64,000 bases of DNA from Bailinhaonella thermotolerans (GCF_003594875.1 NZ_QZEY01000003.1:372001-436000); one strand, 5' to 3'; shown: positions 16,768 through 30,855, counted from the stretch's first letter. Numbers and translations are program-made. Notes: a model not told the origin generated them from the letters alone.

Positions 16768-17694
16768 ATGGCGGTGCTGGCTGTGGACGTCGGCGGCACC
16801 AAGCTGGCGGCCGGGGTCGTGGACGACGGCGGGCGGCTGGTGGCGGCCGAGCGCATCCCCACCCCGCAGCCGGTGGACGCCGAGGGGCTGTGGCGCACGC
16901 TGGAGGCGCTGGCGGACCGGGTGCTGGGCGGCCTGCCGGTCGCCGGGGTCGGCATCGGCTGCGGCGGGCCGATGACCTGGCCGGAAGGGGAGGTCTCGCC
17001 GCTGAACATCCCGGCCTGGCGGGCGTTCCCGCTGCGGGAGCGGTTCGTGAAGAAGTTCCCCGGGGTGCCGGTGCGGCTGCACAACGACGCGATCTGCGTG
17101 GCCGTGGCCGAGCACTGGCGCGGCGCGGGGCGCGGGAGCTCGAACCTGCTGGGCATGGTCGTGTCCACGGGCGTGGGCGGCGGGCTGGTGCTCGGCGGGC
17201 GGCTGATCGACGGGGCCTCCGGCAACGCCGGGCACATCGGGCACGTCGTGGTGGAGCCGGACGGGGTCCCGTGCAAGTGCGGCGGGCGCGGCTGCCTGGA
17301 GGCCGTGGCGCGGGGCCCGGCCGTGGTGGCCTGGGCGCAGTCGCAGGGCTGGCGGACGGGCAGCACCGGCGTGACCGCGCGGGAGCTGGTGGACGACGCC
17401 TCCCGCGAGCACCCGATCGCGCTCGCCGCGATGAACCGGGCCGGGCGCGCGCTCGGCGTGGCCATCGCCTCGGCGGCGCACCTGTGCGACCTGGACGTGG
17501 TGGCCATCGGCGGCGGGCTGTCGCAGGCCGGGCCGCTGCTGTTCCGGCCACTGGAGGAGGCGTACCGGGCGCACGCGTGCATGGAGTACGCCAAGGGCCT
17601 GCGGGTCGTGCCCGCGATGCTGGGGCAGGAGGCCGGGCTGATCGGGGCCGCCGCGCTCGTCCTGGCCGGCCCCCGGTACTGGAGCGCCGACTGA
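16768..17694 (+). CDS. ROK-family sugar kinase (glucokinase-like)
   Basis: A 308-residue ROK kinase phosphorylating a hexose with ATP. The N-terminal phosphate loop DVGGTK (about 7-12) is followed by the ROK signature with the zinc-binding set GHIGHVVVEPDG..CKCGGRGCLEA (about 153-180: His plus three Cys), and the GGG loop IGGGLSQAG. It lacks an N-terminal HTH, so it is an enzyme and not a NagC/XylR repressor. Glucose is the commonest substrate; N-acetylmannosamine or fructose remain possible. ATG start with GAGGAGGGG close upstream. It is transcribed in the same direction as the MoxR/VWA pair, 122 bp downstream. Confidence 0.88.
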   Translation: MAVLAVDVGGTKLAAGVVDDGGRLVAAERIPTPQPVDAEGLWRTLEALADRVLGGLPVAGVGIGCGGPMTWPEGEVSPLNIPAWRAFPLRERFVKKFPGVPVRLHNDAICVAVAEHWRGAGRGSSNLLGMVVSTGVGGGLVLGGRLIDGASGNAGHIGHVVVEPDGVPCKCGGRGCLEAVARGPAVVAWAQSQGWRTGSTGVTARELVDDASREHPIALAAMNRAGRALGVAIASAAHLCDLDVVAIGGGLSQAGPLLFRPLEEAYRAHACMEYAKGLRVVPAMLGQEAGLIGAAALVLAGPRYWSAD

Positions 17695-17779
17695 CCGCGG
17701 CCGGTCCGGCCGTTCTCCGGCGCTTGCGAGCGGCCGGTCCGGAGGGCGTCCGGCCGTTCTCCGGCGTTGCCGCGCTGAC

Positions 17780-17799
17780 AATCCGGATTACTCCGGATT
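17780..17799. promoter_or_regulatory. Palindrome AATCCGGATT with half-repeat
   Basis: AATCCGGATT is self-complementary and is followed immediately by CTCCGGATT. It lies in an unusually A/T-rich stretch (TTTCGCTTATATTTCGTTAAGG) upstream of the membrane glycosyltransferase gene, so promoter/operator function is plausible but inferred. Confidence 0.35.
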
Positions 17800-17917
17800 T
17801 TCGCTTATATTTCGTTAAGGTTCTGTGCGGGCGCCGCCCCGTTTCCTCCCCCTCGATAGATTCCTGGCGGGTCGCGACGCGGCCCGCCCTGTGAGCGTTC
17901 TTCGGGGGGAGTCACAC

Positions 17918-19450
17918 GTGACGCACGTGATCGAGGCGGGCGCCGCCGTACGGCGGGAGCCGGGCGCCGGCCGCAGGCTCACCCCGCACCGCCTGCTCGT
18001 CCTGGTCGCCGTGGTCTACACGCTCGCGGTCGCGCCGCACGTGTTCCTGGCCACCTCGCTCACCTGGGACGAGGTCGTCTACGCGAGCCAGGTCGCCGCG
18101 GGCGCGCAGCCCGCCGACTTCTCCGCGCCGCGCGCGTGGGGGATGCCGCTGATCCTCGCGCCGGTGGCGATGTTCACCTCCGCCGTGCTCCCGCTGCGCC
18201 TCTATCTGATGCTGCTCGCGGGGGCCGGCCTCTACCTGGCGTTCCGCCCCTGGCTCCGGGTCGGCGAGGATCGCGCCGGCGACCCGGGCGCGGGGGGCGC
18301 GCTGCCCGCCGTACGCCTGTGGGCGGCGCCTGTCGCGGCCGGGCTGTTCGCCTCGCTGTGGACCTCGGTGCTCTACGGCGCCCTGGCGTACCCGAACCTG
18401 TGGCTGACGTTCGCGCTGGTGGGCGGGCTTGGCTGGTACCTGCGGGCGATCGGGGACCCGGTGCGGCGGGGCGCGCTCGCCGGGGCCGCGATCTCGTTCG
18501 CCGCCGCCGCGCTGCTCCGGCCCACCGACGCCGCCGCGTTCGCCGCGCCCCTCGTGCTCGCCCCGCTCGCCGTGCGCGCCTGGCGCACCCGGCGGGCCGT
18601 CGCCCCGGTCGCGGCGGTGATCGGCGGGCTCGCCGTGGGCTGGGGCGTGTGGATCGCCGAGGCGTTCCTGCGCTTCGGCGACCCCGTCCAGCGGCTCAAG
18701 GCCGGGGCGGAGGTCAACGAGCCGGGCGTGGGCTTCAGCATCGCGCGCCACCTGGAGGCCGTGGACGGCCCCTACCTGCTGTGCCGCCCGGTGAAGGTCT
18801 GCGCCGACATCCACCCCGCCGAGGTGCTGTGGTGGCTCCTGCTGCCGCTCCTGGTCGCCCTGGGCCTCCACGCGGTACGGCGGGCCAGCGCCCCGCTCGC
18901 GCCGTACGCGCTGGGCGTGGTCTGCGCGGCCGTGTTCGCGCTGCCGTACATGCTGCTGTTCAGCTACGCGAACTCGCGGTTCCTCCAGCCGGCCTACGGC
19001 GTGCTCGCGCTGCCCGTCGCGGCGGGGCTGGTCTGGCTGGTCGTACGGCGGGCGCGCGGGCGGGCCGTGGTGGCCGGGCTGCTGGCGGTGGCGGCGGTCG
19101 CGCACGTGGTGCCGCAGATCCTCAGCTACCAGCGCACGCTGCGGCCCCACGTCGGGCTCGTGCAGACGCAGGCCGAGCGGGCCGAGGCGCTGCGGGGGCA
19201 CGGCGTGCGGCCCCGCTGCGTCATGTTCGGGCCGGGCGCGATCCAGCTCTCCTACGAACTGGGCTGCCGCCCCCGGTGGCTCCCGAACAACCCGGCGGCC
19301 GGGCTGCCCGACGTGCGCGCGGCGCGGCAGGCCGGGGAGCAGGTGATCCTGCTGCACAAGGGGTCCGCGGCGAGGAGGCCCGCCCCGATCCCCAACTGGC
19401 GGCTGGTCCAGCTCCCCGGGAAGGACACGTACGCCTACATCCGGCCATGA
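17918..19450 (+). CDS. Polytopic membrane glycosyltransferase (ArnT/PMT-like, GT-C fold)
   Basis: A 510-residue protein with about ten membrane helices. The first helix is followed by a loop TSLTWDEVVYASQ whose acidic pair (D-E) resembles the catalytic Asp-Glu of GT-C enzymes such as ArnT and PMT, which use a polyprenyl-phosphate sugar donor outside the membrane. The C-terminal ~110 residues form a soluble domain. The acceptor cannot be predicted. Start is GTG 17918, because GGGGGGAG lies 6 nt before it; an upstream ATG-like start would add 31 residues with no hydrophobic character. It stands alone between the ROK kinase and ilvA. Confidence 0.72.
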   Translation: MTHVIEAGAAVRREPGAGRRLTPHRLLVLVAVVYTLAVAPHVFLATSLTWDEVVYASQVAAGAQPADFSAPRAWGMPLILAPVAMFTSAVLPLRLYLMLLAGAGLYLAFRPWLRVGEDRAGDPGAGGALPAVRLWAAPVAAGLFASLWTSVLYGALAYPNLWLTFALVGGLGWYLRAIGDPVRRGALAGAAISFAAAALLRPTDAAAFAAPLVLAPLAVRAWRTRRAVAPVAAVIGGLAVGWGVWIAEAFLRFGDPVQRLKAGAEVNEPGVGFSIARHLEAVDGPYLLCRPVKVCADIHPAEVLWWLLLPLLVALGLHAVRRASAPLAPYALGVVCAAVFALPYMLLFSYANSRFLQPAYGVLALPVAAGLVWLVVRRARGRAVVAGLLAVAAVAHVVPQILSYQRTLRPHVGLVQTQAERAEALRGHGVRPRCVMFGPGAIQLSYELGCRPRWLPNNPAAGLPDVRAARQAGEQVILLHKGSAARRPAPIPNWRLVQLPGKDTYAYIRP

Positions 19451-19487
19451 TCGCGAAGACCCCGGGCGGGCGTGGGAGACTGCGGGC

Positions 19488-20693
19488 ATGTCCGTGACGT
19501 ACGACGACGTCGTCGCCGCCCGGGAACTGCTCGCCGACATCGCCGTGCGGACGCCGGTGGTGCGCTCCCACGTGCTGTCCGAGACCGTCGGCGGGCCCGT
19601 CCTGCTCAAGTGCGAGAACATCCAGCGATCCGGGTCGTTCAAGCTGCGCGGGGCCTACGTCCGCCTCGCGCGGCTGTCGGCGGAGGAGTGCGCGCGGGGG
19701 GTCGTCGCCGCCAGCGCGGGCAACCACGCGCAGGGCGTGGCGCTCGCCGCCGACGCGGTCGGGGCCAAGTCCGTCGTCTTCATGCCGAACGGCGCGCCGC
19801 TGCCCAAGGTCGCCGCGACCCGGGGGTACGGCGCGGACGTGGTGTTCGCCGGGCAGACGGTGGACGCCGCGCTCGCGGGGGCGCGGCAGCGCGCCGAGGA
19901 GAGCGGCGCGGTCTTCATCCACCCGTTCGACCACCCCGACATCGTGGCCGGGCAGGGCACGATCGGGCTGGAGATCGTGGAGCAGTGCCCGGACGTGCGC
20001 ACGATCGTGGTCGCGGTCGGCGGTGGCGGGCTGGCGGCCGGGATCGGGCTCGCGGCCAAGTCCGTCAGGCCGGGCGTGAAGGTGATCGGCGTGCAGGCCG
20101 AGCGGGCGGCGGCGTTCCCCGCCTCGCTGGCCGCCGGGCACCCGATCGCGGTCGAGCCGTCGTCCACCATGGCGGACGGCATCGCCGTGGGGCGGCCGGG
20201 GGACCTGACCTACCCGCTGGTGGCCGAGTACGTCGACCAGGTGGTCACGGTCACCGAGGAGTCGCTGTCGCGGGCGCTGCTGCTGTGCCTGGAGCGGTCG
20301 AAGCTCGTGGTCGAGCCCGCCGGGGTCGCGGGCGTCGCCGCGCTGCTGGACCACCCGCACGCCTTCGAGCCGCCGGTCGTGGTGGTGCTGTCCGGCGGGA
20401 ACATCGACCCGCTGCTGCTGTCCAAGGTGCTCCGGCACGGGCTGATCGCGGCCGGGCGGTACCTCGCGTTCCGCATCCGGCTGCCGGACCGGCCGGGCGC
20501 GCTCGCCGTACTGCTGGACGAACTGGCCGACATGGGCGCGAACGTGCAGGACATCGTGCACGAGCGGATGGCGGCGCGGCTGCACCTGGACGAGGCCGAG
20601 GTGCTGCTGCAACTGGAGACGCGCGGTCCTGAGCACTGCGACGACGTGCTGGGCCGCCTCCGCGCCGCCGGGTACACGCTGATCTTCACCTGA
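19488..20693 (+). CDS. ilvA: Threonine ammonia-lyase with ACT domain
   Basis: PLP enzyme deaminating threonine to 2-oxobutyrate and ammonia, feeding isoleucine synthesis or catabolism; 401 residues. K52 in GSFKLRGA is the Schiff-base lysine, SAGNHAQG the substrate loop and VGGGGLAAG the phosphate loop. A single C-terminal ACT-like domain (about 325-400, FRIRLPDRPGAL) makes it the short, catabolic-type threonine deaminase common in actinomycetes, rather than the two-ACT biosynthetic IlvA. ATG with GGGAG upstream. The gene starts 37 bp after the glycosyltransferase stop and its product is the same keto acid as that of MetB lyase activity. Confidence 0.9.
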   Translation: MSVTYDDVVAARELLADIAVRTPVVRSHVLSETVGGPVLLKCENIQRSGSFKLRGAYVRLARLSAEECARGVVAASAGNHAQGVALAADAVGAKSVVFMPNGAPLPKVAATRGYGADVVFAGQTVDAALAGARQRAEESGAVFIHPFDHPDIVAGQGTIGLEIVEQCPDVRTIVVAVGGGGLAAGIGLAAKSVRPGVKVIGVQAERAAAFPASLAAGHPIAVEPSSTMADGIAVGRPGDLTYPLVAEYVDQVVTVTEESLSRALLLCLERSKLVVEPAGVAGVAALLDHPHAFEPPVVVVLSGGNIDPLLLSKVLRHGLIAAGRYLAFRIRLPDRPGALAVLLDELADMGANVQDIVHERMAARLHLDEAEVLLQLETRGPEHCDDVLGRLRAAGYTLIFT

Positions 20694-20736
20694 GCCGGGC
20701 GGGCCGCGCGGCCGGCTTCTCGTCCTTCTCCCGGAG

Positions 20737-22176
<1,440 letters not shown>

Positions 22177-22475
22177 CTGCGATTGTGCTCCTTCACGACG
22201 GCGGCCAGTCCACGCTACGTCATGAAACGATCACTCGTCGCCCTCTTCGCGCACGAGGGGTACGGCAGGCCACCCGCCCGGCGCACGTGCGCGGCGGGGG
22301 GGCCGAGGCGTCACCGGCAGGCGGGGTACGGCCGGCGGCTGGGGGTGCGGCCGGGGCCTGCGGTGCGGCGGAGCCGGGGGTAAGGCCGGGGTCAGGGTAC
22401 GGCGGGGCCGGGGGTACGGCCGGCGGGCGGGCGCCGGCCGTACCGGATGACCGGGCGGGCCGGTCGGCGGGGCCG

Positions 22476-23654
<1,179 letters not shown>

Positions 23655-23737
23655 TCAGTGGACAAGATGCCCAGTGCATCCCGGTGTATGCCGGGAGAAT
23701 TGTGCAGCGTGTCCATCATTCGGACGGTGCGGAGAAG

Positions 23738-24223
23738 ATGATCGACAAACTGGACGCCCGGCTCATCTCGCTGCTGGACGCCGAACCCCGGCTCGGCGTC
23801 CTGGAGTGCTCCCGCCGCCTCGGGGTCGCCCGGGGCACCGTGCAGGCGCGGCTGGACCGGCTGGTCGCCCGGGGCGTCGTCCGGGGCTTCGGGCCCGACA
23901 TAGACCCAGCCGCGCTGGGGTATGGCGTGACCGCGTTCGTCACCCTGCAGATCCGCCAGGTCGGCGGCCATGACACGGTGATCGGGCGGCTGGCCGCCAT
24001 TCCGGAGATGCTGGAGGTCCACACGATCACGGGCGGAGGCGATATGTTGTGCCGGGTCGTGGCCCGGACCAACGCCGATCTCCAGCGGGTCATCGACCTT
24101 ATAGTCGGAGTGGAGGGCGTGGTGCGCACCTCGACCGTCATCGCGCTCGCGTCCCCCGTGCCCTACCGGACCCTGCCTCTGGTGCAGGCGGTGCCGGCGG
24201 AATCCGGGCCCGCGGAGTCCTGA
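23738..24223 (+). CDS. Lrp/AsnC-family regulator, divergent from hpd
   Basis: A 161-residue Lrp/AsnC regulator: N-terminal winged HTH (DKLDARLISLLDAEPRLGVLECSRRLGVARGTVQARL), then the RAM/ASNC effector domain (about 65-150) that binds amino acids and drives oligomerisation. The ATG at 23738 has GGAG only 3 nt upstream; GTG 23702 in frame would add 12 residues and is a real alternative. Divergent placement beside hpd suggests it controls tyrosine catabolism, with an aromatic amino acid as effector; that is inference from position. Confidence 0.88.
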   Translation: MIDKLDARLISLLDAEPRLGVLECSRRLGVARGTVQARLDRLVARGVVRGFGPDIDPAALGYGVTAFVTLQIRQVGGHDTVIGRLAAIPEMLEVHTITGGGDMLCRVVARTNADLQRVIDLIVGVEGVVRTSTVIALASPVPYRTLPLVQAVPAESGPAES

Positions 24224-24307
24224 GAACCCGGGCCCGAGCATTTGGAGGCAGCACATAGGCTGGACTTTTGCCCGGTTTGGGGGCTTACGGGGTAATCGGG
24301 GGATTGC

Positions 24308-26416
24308 ATGGCTGGGAAACGCCGGATCATGAGAAGGCTGCTGATCCTGGTGGCCGGAACGTTGATCGGCCTCGCCGCGCTGGTCGGAGTCGTCTACGCG
24401 CTCACGCCCATCCCCGACTCCACCCAGGCCAGCGCGACGGCCCAGGGCTCGGTCATCTACTACAACGACGGCAAGACCGTGCTGGCCCAGCGCGGCGTGG
24501 ACCGCGACCCCGTCCCGCTGCGCAAGGTGCCCAAGCACGTGCGGAACGCCGTCATCGCCGCCGAGAACCGCGGCTTCTACAGCGACCAGGGCGTCTCCCT
24601 GCGCGGCTCGATCCGCGCCGTCTGGTCCACGATCACCGGCCAGCAGGTCCAGGGCGGATCCACCATCACCCAGCAGATGGTCCGCAACTACTACAGCGGC
24701 CTCAGCCAGGAGCGCTCCGTCATCCGCAAGCTCCGCGAGATCCTGATCTCGGTCAAGGTGGACCAGTCCAAGTCCAAGGACTGGGTGCTGGAGCAGTACC
24801 TCAACACCATCTACTTCGGCCGCGGCGCCCACGGCATCCAGGCGGCCTCCAAGGCGTACTTCCGCAAGGACGTCAGCGACCTCACCGTCGCCGAGGGCGC
24901 CTACCTCGCCGCCGTCATCCAGCAGCCCTCGCGCTTCGCCGACCCCGAGGGCGACGACCTGGACGCCGCCAAGAGCCGCTGGAACTCGGTCATCGGCGCG
25001 ATGACCGAGACCGGCGCGCTCACCGCCGAGAAGGCCGCGAGCCTGGACTTCCCCACCCTCCGCAAGCCCCGCGCCGTCATGACCCTGGGCGGCCAGCGCG
25101 GCTACATGTGGGACCAGGTGCACCGGGAGCTCAACCGCCTCGGCTACGACGACGAGACGATCAACCAGGGCGGGCTGAAGGTCACCACGACCTTCGACAG
25201 GAAGCTGATGGACGTCGCCCGCCGCGCGGTCGAGGAGACCCGCCCCTCCGGCACCTCCCGCAAGGTCCGCACCGGCCTGGCCGCCGTGGACCCCGCCACC
25301 GGCGAGGTCGTCGCCTTCTACGGCGGCGACGACTACCTCAAGAACCAGTACGACAACGCCTTCTCCGCCAAGGTCCAGGCCGGCTCGTCCTTCAAGCCGT
25401 ACGCCCTGGCCGCCGCCCTGGAGGAGGGGTACGGCCTGGGCACGATCGTGCAGGGCGACTCCCCGCTGATGGTGAACGGCACCGCCATCAACAACTCCGG
25501 AATGGCCGACTACGGGCCGGTCGACCTGGTCACCGCCACCCAGCGGTCGATCAACACGGCCTACGTCGAGCTGGCCCAGAAGGTCGGCGTGAACAAGGTC
25601 GCCGAGATGGCCGAGGACATGGGCATCCCGGCCGCCCAGGTCGAGCAGCACAAGTACGCCACGCTCCCGCTCGGCGTCGCCGACGTGAGCGCGGTCCAGC
25701 AGGCCTCCGCGTACGCCACGTTCGCCGCCGGCGGCGTCCACCGCGACGCCCACGTCGTACGGTCGGTGACCGACGCCAAGGGCGAGACCCGCGAGATCAA
25801 GGTCAAGACCCGCCGCGTCTTCAGCGAGCGCACGGCCGCCGACGCGACCTACGCCATGACCCAGGTCGTCCGGGGCGGCACCGGCACCGCCGCCGCGCTG
25901 CCCGACGGCCGCCCGGTCGCGGGCAAGACCGGCACCTCCTCCGACGCCAAGTCCGTCTGGTTCGTCGGCTACACGCCGCAGCTCGCGGTCGCCGTGGACA
26001 TGTTCCACTCGGACAACAAGACGATCACCCTCCCCGGGTACGGCGAGGCCGCCGGCGGGACCGTCCCGGCGATGACGTTCCGGGCGTTCACCGGCGAGGC
26101 GCTGCGCGGGGAGCCGGTCAAGCGGTTCCAGTCCCCCTCGGGCGCCGACCGCTCCGGCGGGACCCGGGTGAACTCGCCCAGGCCCCAGCCCGAGCACACG
26201 CCGAGGCCCCGGATCACGGACGAGCCGACGCCGGACCCCGAGCCGACGAGCGAGCCCCCGGCCACGCAGAGCCCGGCCCCGCCGCCCGAGACCGACGGCC
26301 CCGACGGCCCGCAGGAGTCGGAGCGCCCCCGCCCGCCCTCCCCGGACCAGCCGGACGACGAGAGGCGCGAGACCGCCCGCCGCGAGATCCTGGAGAACCC
26401 CTCCGGCGACGCGTAG
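24308..26416 (+). CDS. Class A penicillin-binding protein (transglycosylase/transpeptidase)
   Basis: A 702-residue bifunctional peptidoglycan synthase. One membrane anchor (about 10-31) leads to a GT51 transglycosylase domain with catalytic E86 in AAENRGFYSDQG (the usual EDRRF becomes ENRGF, with Glu kept) and GGSTITQQ. The transpeptidase domain has S360-x-x-K363 (GSSFKP), the SxN motif in RSINTAY and KTGT at 540-543. A Pro/Asp/Glu-rich tail of about 85 residues follows, as in other actinomycete PBPs; no PASTA domain. ATG with GGGGGA upstream. It acts outside the membrane in wall synthesis. Confidence 0.93.
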   Translation: MAGKRRIMRRLLILVAGTLIGLAALVGVVYALTPIPDSTQASATAQGSVIYYNDGKTVLAQRGVDRDPVPLRKVPKHVRNAVIAAENRGFYSDQGVSLRGSIRAVWSTITGQQVQGGSTITQQMVRNYYSGLSQERSVIRKLREILISVKVDQSKSKDWVLEQYLNTIYFGRGAHGIQAASKAYFRKDVSDLTVAEGAYLAAVIQQPSRFADPEGDDLDAAKSRWNSVIGAMTETGALTAEKAASLDFPTLRKPRAVMTLGGQRGYMWDQVHRELNRLGYDDETINQGGLKVTTTFDRKLMDVARRAVEETRPSGTSRKVRTGLAAVDPATGEVVAFYGGDDYLKNQYDNAFSAKVQAGSSFKPYALAAALEEGYGLGTIVQGDSPLMVNGTAINNSGMADYGPVDLVTATQRSINTAYVELAQKVGVNKVAEMAEDMGIPAAQVEQHKYATLPLGVADVSAVQQASAYATFAAGGVHRDAHVVRSVTDAKGETREIKVKTRRVFSERTAADATYAMTQVVRGGTGTAAALPDGRPVAGKTGTSSDAKSVWFVGYTPQLAVAVDMFHSDNKTITLPGYGEAAGGTVPAMTFRAFTGEALRGEPVKRFQSPSGADRSGGTRVNSPRPQPEHTPRPRITDEPTPDPEPTSEPPATQSPAPPPETDGPDGPQESERPRPPSPDQPDDERRETARREILENPSGDA

Positions 26417-26512
26417 GCCCCGGGGAGCCCCTGCGGCGCGCCCGCGCGTCCCCCGCAGCGCGTTCGGCGGGCTTGCACGGCGTGTTCCGCGGGTCCTGAG
26501 CGCCTGAGCCGG

Positions 26513-26590
26513 CCCTACGGCGGCTGGCGGCCTCTGCGGCCTCTGGCCGGGTCCCTACGGCGGCTGGCGGCCTCTGCGGCCTCTGGCCGG
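26513..26590. repeat. 38-bp perfect direct repeat (period 40)
   Basis: The segment beginning CCCTACGGCGGCTGGCGG and ending CCTCTGGCCGG occurs at 26513-26550 and again, identically, at 26553-26590. Degenerate TACGGCGTCTGGCCGGGTCC units continue to the end of the 256-bp gap after the PBP gene. No gene is seen here. Confidence 0.8.
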
Positions 26591-26672
26591 TCCGACGGCG
26601 TGCTGCCGGTCCGGCGCCGTCTGGTCGGGTCCTACGGCGTCTGGCCGGGTCCTAACGGCCTCTGGCGGGTCC

Positions 26673-28686
<2,014 letters not shown>

Positions 28687-28690
<4 letters not shown>

Positions 28691-29055
28691 GCGTCAAGGC
28701 TCTCACGTGCCGGCCGTCGTCTCATCCCCGGCATGGCCCCGGCCGCCGGAGACGCGGGGATCCCGGTGAAGGCGGCGTTCCACGTCACCTCCAGCGCGTC
28801 ACCCCTCCCTCTCTGCCGCCCCTTGCCCACAGGGCGTACGACCAGCGAGGCGAACATCTCCGCGATCACCGCGCGCTTCTCGCGGAGGCTCATCGGAGGA
28901 CTCGGCGTGGCGACACCGCCAGAGCCTGGTTCCCCCGGTGTCTCGGCCACCCCGCGGAATCTGAGAGCGGAGGATCCGTCGCCCCGGTCCACGAGTGCGC
29001 GGATCACCGTGTTCCGCCGGTTCGGCGAGAGCCCCGCCCATACTCCGCCTTCCAC
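28687..29055 (-). pseudogene. Probable C-terminal remnant of a serine recombinase
   Basis: A 122-codon frame with two blocks resembling the C-terminus of large serine recombinases: VWAGLSPNRRNTVIRALVDR and, more clearly, LREKRAVIAEMFASLVVRPVGKGR...EVTW, the R-a-V-I...V-V-rP-.-GrG....V-.-W pattern that ends these proteins. No resolvase catalytic domain is present upstream and the reading frame appears to change near 29055, so this would be a decayed fragment. Its TGA overlaps the ATG of the DUF255 gene (ATGA). It occupies most of the ~600-bp space between that gene and the AlkZ-like gene. Recognition is by pattern only; a chance frame is not excluded. Confidence 0.4.
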
Positions 29056-29294
29056 AGGTCGTCGATCGCATGTTCGATCGAAGGTACGCCGTGGGCGCGG
29101 TCATGGGGGCCGGATCTGATGGACCGGCGTGAAGTGTGGCGATAGGTCGGAGCTACCGGTGAATGCCCAAAAAGGGGGTGATGCGGCGGCTCGGCAGGGT
29201 CGGACTCGGGACCGCGGGGGGTTGTCGAAGAGGGGGGTTCGGGGGGTGGGTTTGGCCTAGGGTGGGGGGTTTCGGGCTTGGGAAGGTGGGCGGG

Positions 29295-30389
29295 ATGCGG
29301 GTGGGGGCTCGGGCGCTGAATCGGGCGACCATGGAGCGGCAGTTTCTGTCGCGGCGGGTGGCCATGGGGGCGCTGGAGGCGGTGGAGTACCTCGTGGGGC
29401 TGCAGGCGCAGGCGCCGTTCCCGCCGTACTACGGGCTGTGGTCGCGGCTCGAGGGGTTCGAGCCGGGCGAGCTGTCGCGGTTGCTCGTGGAGCGGCAGGT
29501 CGTGCGGATCGCGGTCATGCGGGGGACCGTGCACCTGGTCAGCGCACGGGACTGCCTCGGGCTGCGCGCGCTCACCCAGCCGGTGTTCGACGCGGTTCTG
29601 CACTCCAACAGCGCCTATTCGCCCGTGGTGAAGGGGGTGGACTTCGCCGAGGTGGCGGCCGCCGCCCGGGAGTTGCTGGAGGAGGGGCCGATGACCGGGC
29701 GGGAGCTGGAGGCGGCGCTGGCCGCGCGGTGGCCCGGCCGGGAGGCGGGGGCGCTGGCCAGGACCGTGCGGTTCGCGTTGCCGCTGGTGCAGGTGCCGCC
29801 GCGCGGGGTGTGGGGGCGGAGCGGGCAGCCGGTGCTGACCACGGCCGAGGCGTGGCTGGGGGAGGCCGCCGCGGGCGGGCCCTCGGCTGAGGAGATGGTG
29901 CTGCGGTACCTCGCGGCGTTCGGTCCCGCGACGGTGGCCGACATGCAGAAGTGGTCAGGGCTGACGCGGCTGCGCGAGGTGGTCGAACGGCTCCGGCCGC
30001 GGTTGCGGATCTTCCAGGACGAGCGGGGGCGGGAGCTGTTCGACGTCCCCGGCGCTCCGCTGCCCGACCCGGACCTGCCGCTGCCGCCGCGGCTCGTCGC
30101 GGAGTACGACAACGTGCTGCTGGCGTACGCCGACAAGACGCGCGTCCTGCCCGAGGCGTACACGAAGACGGTCTTCACCAAGAACGCGGTCATTCCGGGC
30201 ACGGTGTTCGTGGACGGCATGGTCGCGGGGACGTGGAAGATCGCCTCCGGGCGGCGCGCGTCGTCGCTGACGATCCGGTTGTTCGAGCCCATCCCGGACG
30301 CGGACCGGGAGGCGCTGGCCGAGGAGGGCGAGCGGATGCTGGAGTTCGCCGCGCCCGAGGGGAGCGCGCGCGACCTGGTGTTCGAGTAG
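29295..30389 (+). CDS. Winged-helix DNA-binding protein, AlkZ/HTH_42 family
   Basis: A 364-residue protein of the DNA-glycosylase-like winged-helix family that includes the interstrand-crosslink glycosylases AlkZ and AlkX. The characteristic QxQ element is present in VEYLVGLQAQAPFPPYYGLWSRL, together with RGTVHLV and the C-terminal DGMVAGTWKI. AlkZ itself unhooks azinomycin crosslinks; many relatives are untested, so lesion specificity is unknown. I start it at ATG 29295, preceded by GGTGGGCGGG; the longer frame adds 44 Gly/Arg residues with no similarity. It lies with the recombinase remnant between DUF255 and the small membrane gene, which are adjacent in M. tuberculosis, so it may have arrived with that insertion. 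Confidence 0.8.
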   Translation: MRVGARALNRATMERQFLSRRVAMGALEAVEYLVGLQAQAPFPPYYGLWSRLEGFEPGELSRLLVERQVVRIAVMRGTVHLVSARDCLGLRALTQPVFDAVLHSNSAYSPVVKGVDFAEVAAAARELLEEGPMTGRELEAALAARWPGREAGALARTVRFALPLVQVPPRGVWGRSGQPVLTTAEAWLGEAAAGGPSAEEMVLRYLAAFGPATVADMQKWSGLTRLREVVERLRPRLRIFQDERGRELFDVPGAPLPDPDLPLPPRLVAEYDNVLLAYADKTRVLPEAYTKTVFTKNAVIPGTVFVDGMVAGTWKIASGRRASSLTIRLFEPIPDADREALAEEGERMLEFAAPEGSARDLVFE

Positions 30390-30407
30390 GCGGCGGGCCG
30401 CCCCGGG

Positions 30408-30611
30408 TCACTTGGCCGGCGGGTTCGGGGGGTTCTCGTCGCCGGGGCGGTCCTTGCCCGGCTCGTTCTCGTGCGGGACCTCGATCTTCTTGATCTGCCG
30501 GTTCATGGACTTGATCAGGAAGAACAGCGCCAGCCCGAGCGCCGCGACGACCAGGAAACCCAGCAGCCCGGGGCTCACCGCGTTTTGCTCGACAGGTTGT
30601 AGAACAGTCAC
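30408..30611 (-). CDS. Small single-helix membrane protein (Rv1083-like position)
   Basis: A 67-residue protein with one membrane helix (about 13-33, SPGLLGFLVVAALGLALFFL) followed by a basic KSMNRQIKKIE segment and an acidic/Pro tail. Small proteins of exactly this layout follow mca in actinomycetes. GTG start at 30611 matches the family length; a longer frame from 30659 is possible. Same strand as mca but 357 bp away, with a large hairpin in between. Function unknown; co-conservation with mca is the only hint. Confidence 0.7.
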   Translation of the reverse strand: MTVLQPVEQNAVSPGLLGFLVVAALGLALFFLIKSMNRQIKKIEVPHENEPGKDRPGDENPPNPPAK

Positions 30612-30768
30612 ACCGTAAGTCTTCCATGCGCCGGGCAGTGACCTGTGCGACCCCCGCATCCCGTACGGCTCCCGCGCGCCGTACGGCCTCCGCCCACGCG
30701 CCTTCGCCCACGCGCCTTCCGGTCCGGCCCGGCCCGCGCGTACCCAGCCCCAGAAGGCCCGTATCCCG

Positions 30769-30855
30769 CCCGTGATCTTGCGATTCCGCCCCGCCCGTCC
30801 CTCACCCGAGGCCCCAGGTGGTGCCGGCGTGGGGGCGGAATCGCAAGATCACGGG
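30769..30855. repeat. 24-bp perfect inverted repeat with 39-nt loop
   Basis: Arms 30769-30792 (CCCGTGATCTTGCGATTCCG...) and 30832-30855 are perfectly complementary. It lies in the 357-bp gap between mca and the small membrane gene, which holds no other feature. The outer GTGATC...GATCAC resembles the twin hairpins at 50341 and 50821, so the three may belong to one family. Confidence 0.8.
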
